A stretch of DNA of 64,000 nt. Origin: Rivularia sp. MS3 (GTDB lineage: Bacteria; Cyanobacteriota; Cyanobacteriia; Cyanobacteriales; Nostocaceae). Shown here in pieces: positions 57,233-64,000 of this stretch (the first letter of the stretch is position 1; every line of letters starts with the position of its first letter). The notes beneath the pieces were generated by a model, which did not search any database, was not told the origin of the DNA, and saw only the letters and a list, made by a program, of their open reading frames with translations. The position numbers and the translations under genes are program-made. Location: NCBI GenBank assembly GCA_019192545.1, contig JAHCMI010000003.1, positions 62,001 to 126,000 of the forward strand, read 5' to 3'.

Positions 57233-59101
57233 ATGAGCAAAAAACATCACCATGTCCGAGTTTTAATACATCGCGCCTTTGCTGTATTTTTAACCGTATT
57301 TTTGATTTCCGATATGGGGAGAGTATATGCTTCTAGGAATTTAGAAATAATTGCTCAACAGAAAGGAAGTTCGCAACTCGAAGCAATCGGCGCTGAAGCA
57401 GAAAAGTTAACACAAGAAGCAATACAGTTATTTGAGCAAGGAAGCAAGGAATCACTGCTAGCAGCCAAAAAGAAAATCGAAAGCGCGATCGCCATTATCG
57501 AACAACTACGCACTACCTACACCAACCAAGACTTAAAAACCACCTACTTCTCCACAGTCCAAGATTATTACAAATTATACATAGCCTTATTGATGGAACA
57601 ACACAAGAAAAACCCATCAAAAGGATACGATACTATAGCGCTACACATTTCCGAACGTTCCCGCGCTCGTGGTTTGATCGAATTATTAGCTCAAGCTAAC
57701 GCTAAACTCAGCAAAAATGTTAATCCCAAATTCATTGCAGAAGAAAAAGAATTACAGCTAAAACGTCAAGCTCAAGAAAAAATCCTCGTTAAATTAATTA
57801 ATCAAAAGCAACCATCTAAAGACACAATTAAACAAACCGAAGCGGAAATTCAAAATATTATCAATCAACAAAAACAACTGAAAGCCAAAATCCGCGCTCA
57901 AAATCCAGAAAGGGATAAATTAACTAACCCAGAGCCGTTAAAATTACCCCAAATTCAACAGCAATTAGATAAGGATACCGTTTTACTGCAATATTCCTTG
58001 GGTAAAGAGCGTAGTTATTTATGGTTAGTTACTCCTAATTCCCTCGATAGTTACGAATTAGCTTCAGGTGAAGAAATTGAAAAAGTTGCCAAAGAATTCT
58101 ACAGTGAATTAGCAACAAATAATTTACCGATTGATTCAGCACAAAAACTTAGCAAAATTATTCTTAAACCCGTACAAGGTAAGTTAGCTAGTAAAAGATT
58201 GGTTATCGTTGCTGATGGTGTGTTGCAACAGATTCCTTTTGCAGCTTTAGCCAATCTAGATAATACAAATTATCAACCGTTGATGCTCAATCATGAAATT
58301 GTGAATTTACCTTCAGCATCAACTATTGCTATCCAACGAGAAAAAACAGCTAAACGTAAAATAGCACCGAAAAAAATCGCTATTCTTGCAGATCCAGTAT
58401 ATAGTTCCAACGACGAAAGAATTACGGGTAAATCAACAAGTTACGACCTTGATATTGATATTAATACTCAAATAGAACGTTCTGCTCTAAAACGTTCCGC
58501 AAAAAGTCTTAACCGTAATGGTTGGACAAGATTACCTTATACAGCAAATGAAGCACAAGCTATATTAAAACTCGTTTCTTCTCAATCAAGTTTACCAGTA
58601 TTTAACTTTGACGCTAACTATAATTGGGCAACAAGTAAAAATCTCAATCAATTCCAAATTCTACACTTTGCAACTCACGGTTTTGTCAATCCAGAACAAC
58701 CCGAATTGTCGGGAATTGTTTTATCTTTAGTTAATAAAAATGGTAAACAAATCCCCGGTTATTTACGGTTAGCAGATTTATTTGAACAAGATTATCCAGC
58801 AGAATTAATTGTATTAAGTGCTTGCCAAACTGGAATTGGTAAAAACGTCAGCGGTGAAGGTATTGTTGGCTTGACAAGAGGCTTGATGTATGCGGGTGCT
58901 TCACGAGTTGCCTTGTCGTTGTGGAATGTGAGCGATAAAGGTACATCGGTATTGATGCAAGAGTTTTATAAACAGATGTTGCAGGAAGGTAAAAATCCGA
59001 CTCAAGCGTTAAGGGCTGCACAGCGGAAGTTATGGGCTAATCCACAATGGCGGAATCCTTATTATTGGGCTGCGTTTACTCTACAAGGTGACTGGAAATA
59101 G
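57233..59101 (+). CDS. CHAT-domain protein with N-terminal signal/membrane segment
   Basis: The 622-aa protein has a hydrophobic N-terminal segment (about 9-30: VLIHRAFAVFLTVFLISDM) after a basic start, a helical middle (about 40-245) and a CHAT protease domain (about 300-622). The catalytic His lies in LHFATHGF and the Cys in VLSACQTG. CHAT proteins are caspase-like peptidases. There is no TPR array of the usual kind. The start is an ATG. Confidence 0.88.
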   Translation: MSKKHHHVRVLIHRAFAVFLTVFLISDMGRVYASRNLEIIAQQKGSSQLEAIGAEAEKLTQEAIQLFEQGSKESLLAAKKKIESAIAIIEQLRTTYTNQDLKTTYFSTVQDYYKLYIALLMEQHKKNPSKGYDTIALHISERSRARGLIELLAQANAKLSKNVNPKFIAEEKELQLKRQAQEKILVKLINQKQPSKDTIKQTEAEIQNIINQQKQLKAKIRAQNPERDKLTNPEPLKLPQIQQQLDKDTVLLQYSLGKERSYLWLVTPNSLDSYELASGEEIEKVAKEFYSELATNNLPIDSAQKLSKIILKPVQGKLASKRLVIVADGVLQQIPFAALANLDNTNYQPLMLNHEIVNLPSASTIAIQREKTAKRKIAPKKIAILADPVYSSNDERITGKSTSYDLDIDINTQIERSALKRSAKSLNRNGWTRLPYTANEAQAILKLVSSQSSLPVFNFDANYNWATSKNLNQFQILHFATHGFVNPEQPELSGIVLSLVNKNGKQIPGYLRLADLFEQDYPAELIVLSACQTGIGKNVSGEGIVGLTRGLMYAGASRVALSLWNVSDKGTSVLMQEFYKQMLQEGKNPTQALRAAQRKLWANPQWRNPYYWAAFTLQGDWK

Positions 59102-59158
59102 GTTCGTAGTTGCGCTTTAGCGCATCCGATAAGAGGCGCTAAAGCGCAACTACGAACC
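59101..59158. repeat. 23-bp perfect inverted repeat at CHAT stop
   Basis: The two 23-base arms (59101-59123 and 59136-59158) are spaced by 12 bases. The first base is also the last base of the CHAT stop codon. It is probably a REP-like unit that acts as an end structure, although no T-run follows. Confidence 0.75.
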
Positions 59159-59167
59159 GTAAGAAAA

Positions 59168-59308
59168 ATGCCAGCCATTGTAAAACTACAACTGACTTTA
59201 GAAACTTTAGTAGAAGCTATTTCTTCCTTAGATTTAGAAGAGAAATGTCAACTTCAAAAAATAATTGAACAACAAATTTTTAAGAGGATTTTTGAAAAGT
59301 CTAATTAA
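59168..59308 (+). pseudogene. Small antitoxin-like protein, cut by a foldback element
   Basis: The 46-codon frame begins MPAIVKLQLTLETLVEAISS and runs to QQIFKRIFEKSN before a stop inside the inserted element. On the far side (about 59447-59530) coding text resumes as EAEEVVYEDNLETEKEIQAV, as in cyanobacterial small antitoxin-like proteins. The insertion at 59283-59446 separates the halves. Confidence 0.6.
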
Positions 59309-59446
59309 ATACTCGAACTGGCGGTTGAAACCGCGTCTACACAAACAAAACCCGTCTGCACGGGTTTAGAATCAACCAGTCCACGGAGGTGGACTTTGCC
59401 TGTGTAGTAGCGGTTTTAACCGCCGGATACTTTTCAAACATCCTCT
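59283..59446. mobile_element. 164-bp foldback (MITE-like) element
   Basis: The ends AGAGGATTTTTGAAAAGT (59283-59300) and ACTTTTCAAACATCCTCT are inverse copies with one mismatch. An inner pair GGCGGTTGAAACCGC/GCGGTTTTAACCGCC adds further pairing. The middle has smaller palindromes (CCCGTCTGCACGGG and AGTCCACGGAGGTGGACT). It contains no gene and it splits a small gene. Confidence 0.65.
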
Positions 59447-59561
59447 GAAGCTGAAGAAGTGGTTTACGAAGATAATTTAGAAACAGAAAAAGAAATTCAA
59501 GCTGTTCGTAATGAGTATACAGATGATGAGTCTATGCTCAAATCAAGCATCATGAGCGACA

Positions 59562-59634
59562 GATGGTGCGTGACGCGATTCATTAATTTGTAACTAATAT
59601 AGATAATTCATCGAGCGCGTCACACACCCTACAA
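59562..59634. repeat. GTGTGACGCG palindromic repeat, copy 2 (inverted)
   Basis: This begins GATGGTGCGTGACGCG and ends CGCGTCACACACCCTACAA, the reverse complement of copy 1 (56557-56628) with a diverged middle. The two copies bracket the CHAT gene and the split small gene. Confidence 0.75.
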
Positions 59635-59671
59635 GATATTATTCATAGCATTTCTTTATAAAGATTGGCCG

Positions 59672-59733
59672 AATTTAGCCCATGCAGATGGGCTTTGTTC
59701 CTGTAGCCCTAGCCTTCTAGGCTGCGGGTGATT
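59672..59733. repeat. Hairpin repeat, copy 2 (TTTAGCC... family)
   Basis: This copy has a first hairpin GCCCAT-GCAG-ATGGGC where copy 1 (42351-42412) has GCCAAC-GCAG-GTTGGC. The loop is constant and the stem bases change in pairs. Confidence 0.6.
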
Positions 59734-59770
59734 TAGAAAATTAACAACTAACAACTAACAAAAATTAATG

Positions 59771-59793
59771 GGGGTGATGCATCATCACCCCCA
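59771..59793. terminator. GGGGGTGATG/CATCACCCCC hairpin downstream of ndhD
   Basis: The 10-bp stem with 3-base loop lies 66 bases past the ndhD stop. A/T tracts follow on both sides, but no tight T-run. It is probably the ndhD terminator. Confidence 0.5.
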
Positions 59794-59858
59794 CCAAATA
59801 TTTTTACAACGATTTAATAGCACCAGCCCGGAATTTCGTACTTAACTACTTGGTAATA

Positions 59859-61454
59859 TCAACCCGCGCCAGCAATATTTGAATCTGCTAATGTTGGTGC
59901 GGAAATAACTTTAGAATACAAACTTGATGGTTGTTCGGATGCAATTACTGGCAGCGCTTCTCTTGCATGAGCCGCTATTTGCTGCGTCTTCACATCATAA
60001 GTTTGTGTTGCCAATTTCGGATACAAGCCGATACCAATGATTGGAAGTAATAAAGAAGCGGCGATAAAAAGTTCGCGAGGTTTTACATCGGGTACTACTT
60101 CATCCAAATGTAATTCTTCATTTTGCTTGCCGTAGAATACTTGCTTCAACAAGGATAGTAAATAAATCGGAGTCAAGATTACGCCTACAGCACTTAGCAA
60201 CACAACTACAACTTTAAAGTTGGAACTGTACACATCACTGCTAGAAATACCGAGGAATACCATCAATTCTCCAACAAAACCACTCATTCCAGGTAGCGCT
60301 AAGGAAGCCATTGCACCAGCGGTATACAAAGCAAATGTTCTTGGCATTACTTTCGCCATACCACCCATTTTATCCATCGCTAAGGTGTGGCTGCGTTCGT
60401 AAGTTACGCCGGAGAGGAAGAATAATGCTGCTGCAATCAAACCGTGGGAAATCATTTGTAACATCGCACCGCTCATACCAATTTCAGTGTAGGAAGCGAT
60501 TCCGATTAACACGATACCCATGTGAGCAATTGAAGAATAAGCCAAACGACGCTTCAAGTTGGTTTGTGCAAAGGCACAGCAAGCACCGTAAATGATGTTA
60601 ACTACACCCAAAATAATTAATACGGGAGCAAAAGCAACGTGAGCGTTGGGCAGCATTTCCATGTTGATGCGGATTAATGCATAACCACCCATCTTTAACA
60701 ATACGCCAGCCAAAATCATTGAACCCGGTGCTGAAGCTTCACCGTGAGCATCGGGCAACCAAGTGTGAAGCGGAAAGATTGGCAATTTTACGCCGAAGGC
60801 AATCAAGAAACCAGCATAAGCAAGCATTTCTAGAGTTTTGGGATATTGCTTCATTCCCAAAGCTGCCATATCGAAAGTTACGGTATCGCCAGAGAATGCC
60901 ATTGCAAACCCTGCTACCAAAATAAATATAGATGCTGCGGCTGTATAAAGAATAAATTTAGTTGCCGCATAGCGACGTTTTGGTCCTCCCCAGATGGAAA
61001 TTAGTAAGTATACGGGAACCAACTCAATTTCCCACATCAAGAAGAACATTAATAAATCTTGAGCGACGAATACACCAACCTGAGCGGCGTACATCACCAT
61101 CATCAAACTATAAAATAAACGTGGCTTATTCGTGACTCTCCAAGCCGCAAAAATCGCCAAAGTATTAATTAAACCTGTTAATAAAATCAAAGGCATTGAC
61201 AAACCGTCAGCTGCCACAGACCAGTTTAAGCCTAACTGGGGTACCCAAGCGTATTTTTCAACTAGCTGGAATGATGCATCTTGAAAATCATAGTTCTGCC
61301 AAAAGGCACAAATCATTAGTGCAAAGTCGGCGATCGCCACTCCCAAACCGAACCAACGAACGGTTTTACCTTCTTTATCGGGAAGTGCGGGAATGGCCAA
61401 TGCTGCCAAAGCGGGCAACAAGATTATAGAAGTTAGCCAAGGAAATTCGCTCAT
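59859..61454 (-). CDS. ndhD: NAD(P)H-quinone oxidoreductase chain 4 NdhD
   Basis: The 531-aa NdhD has about 14 transmembrane helices and is part of the proton-pumping membrane arm of NDH-1. It starts [19 protein letters not shown], with [36 protein letters not shown] and [16 protein letters not shown]. The last includes the conserved Lys/His area of the antiporter-like fold. The ATG at 61454 is preferred over a TTG three codons upstream. Which NdhD paralogue it is (D1/D2 respiratory or D3/D4 CO2 type) is not certain; the D1/D2 look is favoured. Confidence 0.94.
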   Translation of the reverse strand: MSEFPWLTSIILLPALAALAIPALPDKEGKTVRWFGLGVAIADFALMICAFWQNYDFQDASFQLVEKYAWVPQLGLNWSVAADGLSMPLILLTGLINTLAIFAAWRVTNKPRLFYSLMMVMYAAQVGVFVAQDLLMFFLMWEIELVPVYLLISIWGGPKRRYAATKFILYTAAASIFILVAGFAMAFSGDTVTFDMAALGMKQYPKTLEMLAYAGFLIAFGVKLPIFPLHTWLPDAHGEASAPGSMILAGVLLKMGGYALIRINMEMLPNAHVAFAPVLIILGVVNIIYGACCAFAQTNLKRRLAYSSIAHMGIVLIGIASYTEIGMSGAMLQMISHGLIAAALFFLSGVTYERSHTLAMDKMGGMAKVMPRTFALYTAGAMASLALPGMSGFVGELMVFLGISSSDVYSSNFKVVVVLLSAVGVILTPIYLLSLLKQVFYGKQNEELHLDEVVPDVKPRELFIAASLLLPIIGIGLYPKLATQTYDVKTQQIAAHAREALPVIASEQPSSLYSKVISAPTLADSNIAGAG

Positions 61455-61847
61455 TACTGACAATCGTTTTACAATTTCTCTTAATGTTTACATTATATTA
61501 AGCATTTTATAGTTTTGTAAACAGAATTTACCCCTATAAAACGAAAAAAATGGGGTTTTTTAGTAATAAATACTTATAAAAATGGTGTTATTTATGTTAA
61601 ACATAAATTTTTGTTAACAAAGCGAACAGCATTGACTTCAGTCACCGTAGTAATTTGTTACATAAACTCGCTCTTATAGGAGTTGAAAATTAGTAAAGTT
61701 TTTAAATGGTTAGCCAAAAATATAGAAATGTATGCTGGAAGCGAAAAGCAATTTCTATAAATAAAGAAAATTTGCTAGCAGAAGTATTCTTAACTGTTCC
61801 CTACTGCTTACTCCCTATTCCCCGTTCCCTATTCCCTACTCCCTAAT
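61455..61847. other. Intergenic region upstream of ndhD
   Basis: I see no gene in these 393 bases. A CCCTATT-type repeat run lies at about 61798-61850. The ndhD promoter is expected here. Confidence 0.4.
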
Positions 61848-62360
61848 TCAAACAACCCGATTAACAATCGTCCAAACATCTCCATCAGAACGAACGTAGG
61901 GAACGGAGATAGTTTTAAAGCCCGTGATGAATGGTTTGTAATATACCTGCCAATAAAGTGGAGTTAGATTATCGGCGCAAGTTTTGAGACTGTTGACTTC
62001 TGTTGCGAGTTCTGAAGCTAGCTGATTTATCCGTTCTGCATGAGCTTTAGCCTGAGTTTTAGCTTCTTCCAATTGTTCTATCTGCTCGGAAAGGCGGGTT
62101 ATATATCCACTGCGAGATTTTTTGATGATTGTTTCTTTTTCTGCTAGCTGAAATTCTAAAGCAGCGATCGCCTCATCTATAGCTTTAAGCTCGGCAAACA
62201 ATTGAGGATTTTCTCTTGCCTGACGACGATAAGCTTCTGCTATCTCTTGGGGTGAATCATTCTCTGAAGGTGTGATGTTCACAGCAAGAGAAGCACCTTC
62301 TCGGCGCAGTCGATTAATTTGAGAACGAATCACCTCAATTTCTGCCCGAACATCTTGCAT
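61848..62360 (-). CDS. Coiled-coil hypothetical protein
   Basis: The 170-aa soluble protein is mostly helix, with two coiled-coil stretches (about 2-25 and 65-125) rich in Glu, Ala and Arg, and a C-terminal beta-like end (YKPFITGFKTISVPYVRSDG). I do not recognise a family. It starts at an ATG nine bases after thrB (minus strand), so it is likely the second gene of a thrB operon. Confidence 0.65.
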   Translation of the reverse strand: MQDVRAEIEVIRSQINRLRREGASLAVNITPSENDSPQEIAEAYRRQARENPQLFAELKAIDEAIAALEFQLAEKETIIKKSRSGYITRLSEQIEQLEEAKTQAKAHAERINQLASELATEVNSLKTCADNLTPLYWQVYYKPFITGFKTISVPYVRSDGDVWTIVNRVV

Positions 62361-62369
62361 AATTGCCTT

Positions 62370-63302
62370 TTATCCTTGAACGACGCTTGTTGCTCCTTGG
62401 TTATCAATTTGGAGCGTTTGTACTTGTGCTTTAATGCCTTTATTTTGCCATTCGTAAGCCATAGCTGCTGCTACTGCTTGAGAATTATCGGTATTAGTTA
62501 ATGCAAGCAATGTTGGTCCAGCGCCGCTGATTACCATACCATAAGCACCGGCGGATAAGGCTGCGGCGTTTATTTCATCGTAATTATTAATTAATTTTTT
62601 CCTGTAGGGCTGATGTAACTTATCTTGCAAAGCAGCCCGCAACCAGTTTTGATTGCCAGTTTCTAATCCACGCAATAACAATCCCAAATGTGCCGTATTA
62701 AAAATCGCATCTTGACGGCTAACTTGAGCCGGTAATACTTGTCGTGCTTCGCTTGTCGAAAGTTCAAAATCTGGAATTGCCACTACTGGTACGACATCTT
62801 GACACCAGGGAATATCGCAAATTGCCCATCCCCTATCGCTTGTTGCTGCCAAACGACATCCACCTAAAAGTGCTGGAACTACGTTATCCGGGTGTCCTTC
62901 CATCGCAATGGCTAATTCCATCACCTCAGATAAAGTTAAAACTTCACCTGCTAATACATTTGCACCGATTAATCCACCAACAATAGCCGTTGCGGAACTA
63001 CCCAAACCTCGCGCTAATGGAACTCCCAATTTAATTTCAATTTTTGCTGGAGGTGCTGTTTGTTGTACATGTTGAAAAAATTTAATAAATGCCTGATATA
63101 CAAGATTGCTTTCATCGGTTGCGACTTTTGTTGCTTCACTTCCGGTAACTGTAATAACCAAGTTTTTGTTTGGATTAATTTCTTCTCGAATAAACTTCAA
63201 TTCGTTATAAAGCGTTAAAGCCGCACCAATACAGTCAAAACCAGGGCCTAAATTCGCAGTTGTTGCGGGAACGGTTACGCAGACAGAAGAAACAACAGAC
63301 AT
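62370..63302 (-). CDS. thrB: Homoserine kinase ThrB
   Basis: The 310-aa GHMP kinase phosphorylates homoserine in threonine synthesis. It shows VTVPATTANLGPGFDCIG near the start, the GHMP ATP loop PLARGLGSSATAIVGG and a late ISGAGPTLLAL. The ATG at 63302 is chosen; an ATG 11 codons upstream is unlikely because those codons encode an unrelated hydrophobic stretch. The coiled-coil gene follows. Confidence 0.95.
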   Translation of the reverse strand: MSVVSSVCVTVPATTANLGPGFDCIGAALTLYNELKFIREEINPNKNLVITVTGSEATKVATDESNLVYQAFIKFFQHVQQTAPPAKIEIKLGVPLARGLGSSATAIVGGLIGANVLAGEVLTLSEVMELAIAMEGHPDNVVPALLGGCRLAATSDRGWAICDIPWCQDVVPVVAIPDFELSTSEARQVLPAQVSRQDAIFNTAHLGLLLRGLETGNQNWLRAALQDKLHQPYRKKLINNYDEINAAALSAGAYGMVISGAGPTLLALTNTDNSQAVAAAMAYEWQNKGIKAQVQTLQIDNQGATSVVQG

Positions 63303-63518
63303 CAAATATATATACGTTAAGTAACAGAGCAGCATTTAATTAATCAGCATCTCATATAAATCAGCACTTAGGCAAAAAAATAGTTGACTCTCCCCTTACA
63401 GGAGATTGTTTACTGTGAAAAGTTACATCAACGAAATAATTATTTATGAAACTAAAAGCACTAACTATTTAGTTCCGAGCATATCGAAATCATTTATTGA
63501 TTAAGCCGAAGAAAGAAA

Positions 63519-64000
63519 ATGCTTAAAATCGGTGACTTTTCCAAACTTAGCCAGGTGACTGTGAAAGCACTCCGACTTTATGACCAATTAGGATTGCTCA
63601 AACCGGCTGATATAGACGAATTTACAGGATATCGCTACTACTCTGTACAGCAATTACCGCGACTCAATCGCATTTTAGCTTTTAAAGATTTAGGCTTTTC
63701 CTTAGAACAAATTGCCAAGTTATTGGATGACAATTTACCACCCGTAGAAATACGCGGGATGTTGCGACTTAAGCAAGCAGAACTTCACAAATTACTAGAA
63801 GAAGAACAAGCGCGGCTTTTGCGAGTGGAAACAAGACTTAAACAAATAGAGAGAGAAGACAAAATGCCAAATTATGAAGTTGTAATCAAAAAAATTGAAC
63901 CAATTAAAGTTGCAGGAATACGAGATATCGTGCCCAATTACGGTGCGATGTCGCAACTTTACGAAGAGTTATTTGGTTATTTTCAACAACATGGAATCAA
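63519..64000 (+). CDS. MerR-family transcriptional regulator (partial)
   Basis: The frame begins MLKIGDFSKLSQVTVKALRL with the MerR winged helix (about 2-70) and a coiled-coil linker (about 80-115). At about 120 a GyrI-like effector domain begins (YEVVIKKIEPIKVAGIRDI). It is truncated by the right edge. Such BmrR-like proteins respond to drugs or other small molecules. Confidence 0.88.
   Translation, partial: MLKIGDFSKLSQVTVKALRLYDQLGLLKPADIDEFTGYRYYSVQQLPRLNRILAFKDLGFSLEQIAKLLDDNLPPVEIRGMLRLKQAELHKLLEEEQARLLRVETRLKQIEREDKMPNYEVVIKKIEPIKVAGIRDIVPNYGAMSQLYEELFGYFQQHGI

Overview
The window is chromosomal DNA from a cyanobacterium, most likely a filamentous Nostocales-type genome (Rivularia/Calothrix/Nostoc-like; the genus is not resolved). 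The reasons are oxygenic photosynthesis genes (psaD, ndhD, ndhS, ftrV), cyanobacterial-only families (DUF2993, DUF2973, HAS-barrel, DICT kinase, CHAT), low GC, scattered HIP1 octamers (GCGATCGC), and abundant short tandem heptamers of the GTTAGGA / TTAACCT type between genes. No rRNA, tRNA or CRISPR array was recognised.

Layout. 0-8.7 kb: a truncated STAS protein, hemF, an SRPBCC protein, mrp-rodA, ndhS, a HAS-barrel protein and a large CPA2 antiporter. 9.1-11.6 kb: the UDP-sugar pair uxs-ugd (UDP-glucose to UDP-glucuronate to UDP-xylose), closed by a terminator shared with a converging amino-acid permease. 13.4-20 kb: DUF2993, cinA, mutL and an adenosine-deaminase-like gene on the minus strand, then a hybrid histidine kinase. 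23-35 kb: housekeeping genes (purA, rplY, an aminoglycoside-phosphotransferase/P-loop fusion, a YdcF protein, ftrV, a PP2C phosphatase, nfeD-paraslipin, a Fur/Zur regulator, purS-purQ).

35.3-43.9 kb is the accessory island and the most interesting part. It holds a decayed IS200/IS605-type tnpB with an internal deletion and an in-frame palindromic insertion, an Uma2 gene fragment cut at the IS end, a divergent XRE repressor-ImmA protease pair, and a three-gene operon: a 74-aa small protein, a Cas4-like PD-(D/E)XK nuclease and a long prokaryotic Argonaute. The Argonaute keeps its PIWI tetrad but carries one in-frame TAA near its N terminus. An intact Uma2 protein and an amidotransferase-like protein follow. 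The arrangement suggests a nucleic-acid-guided defence module under SOS/ImmA-type control, possibly inactivated or expressed as two polypeptides.

44-56 kb: psaD, a DICT/GAF histidine kinase, a glycosyltransferase, an amylo-alpha-1,6-glucosidase-like enzyme, DUF2973 and thrS. 56-59.7 kb: a RelB/ParE-like toxin-antitoxin pair and a CHAT-domain protein, bracketed by an inverted pair of about 72-bp palindromic repeats; a neighbouring small gene is split by a 164-bp foldback element. 59.8-64 kb: ndhD, a coiled-coil protein, thrB and a MerR-type regulator running off the right edge.
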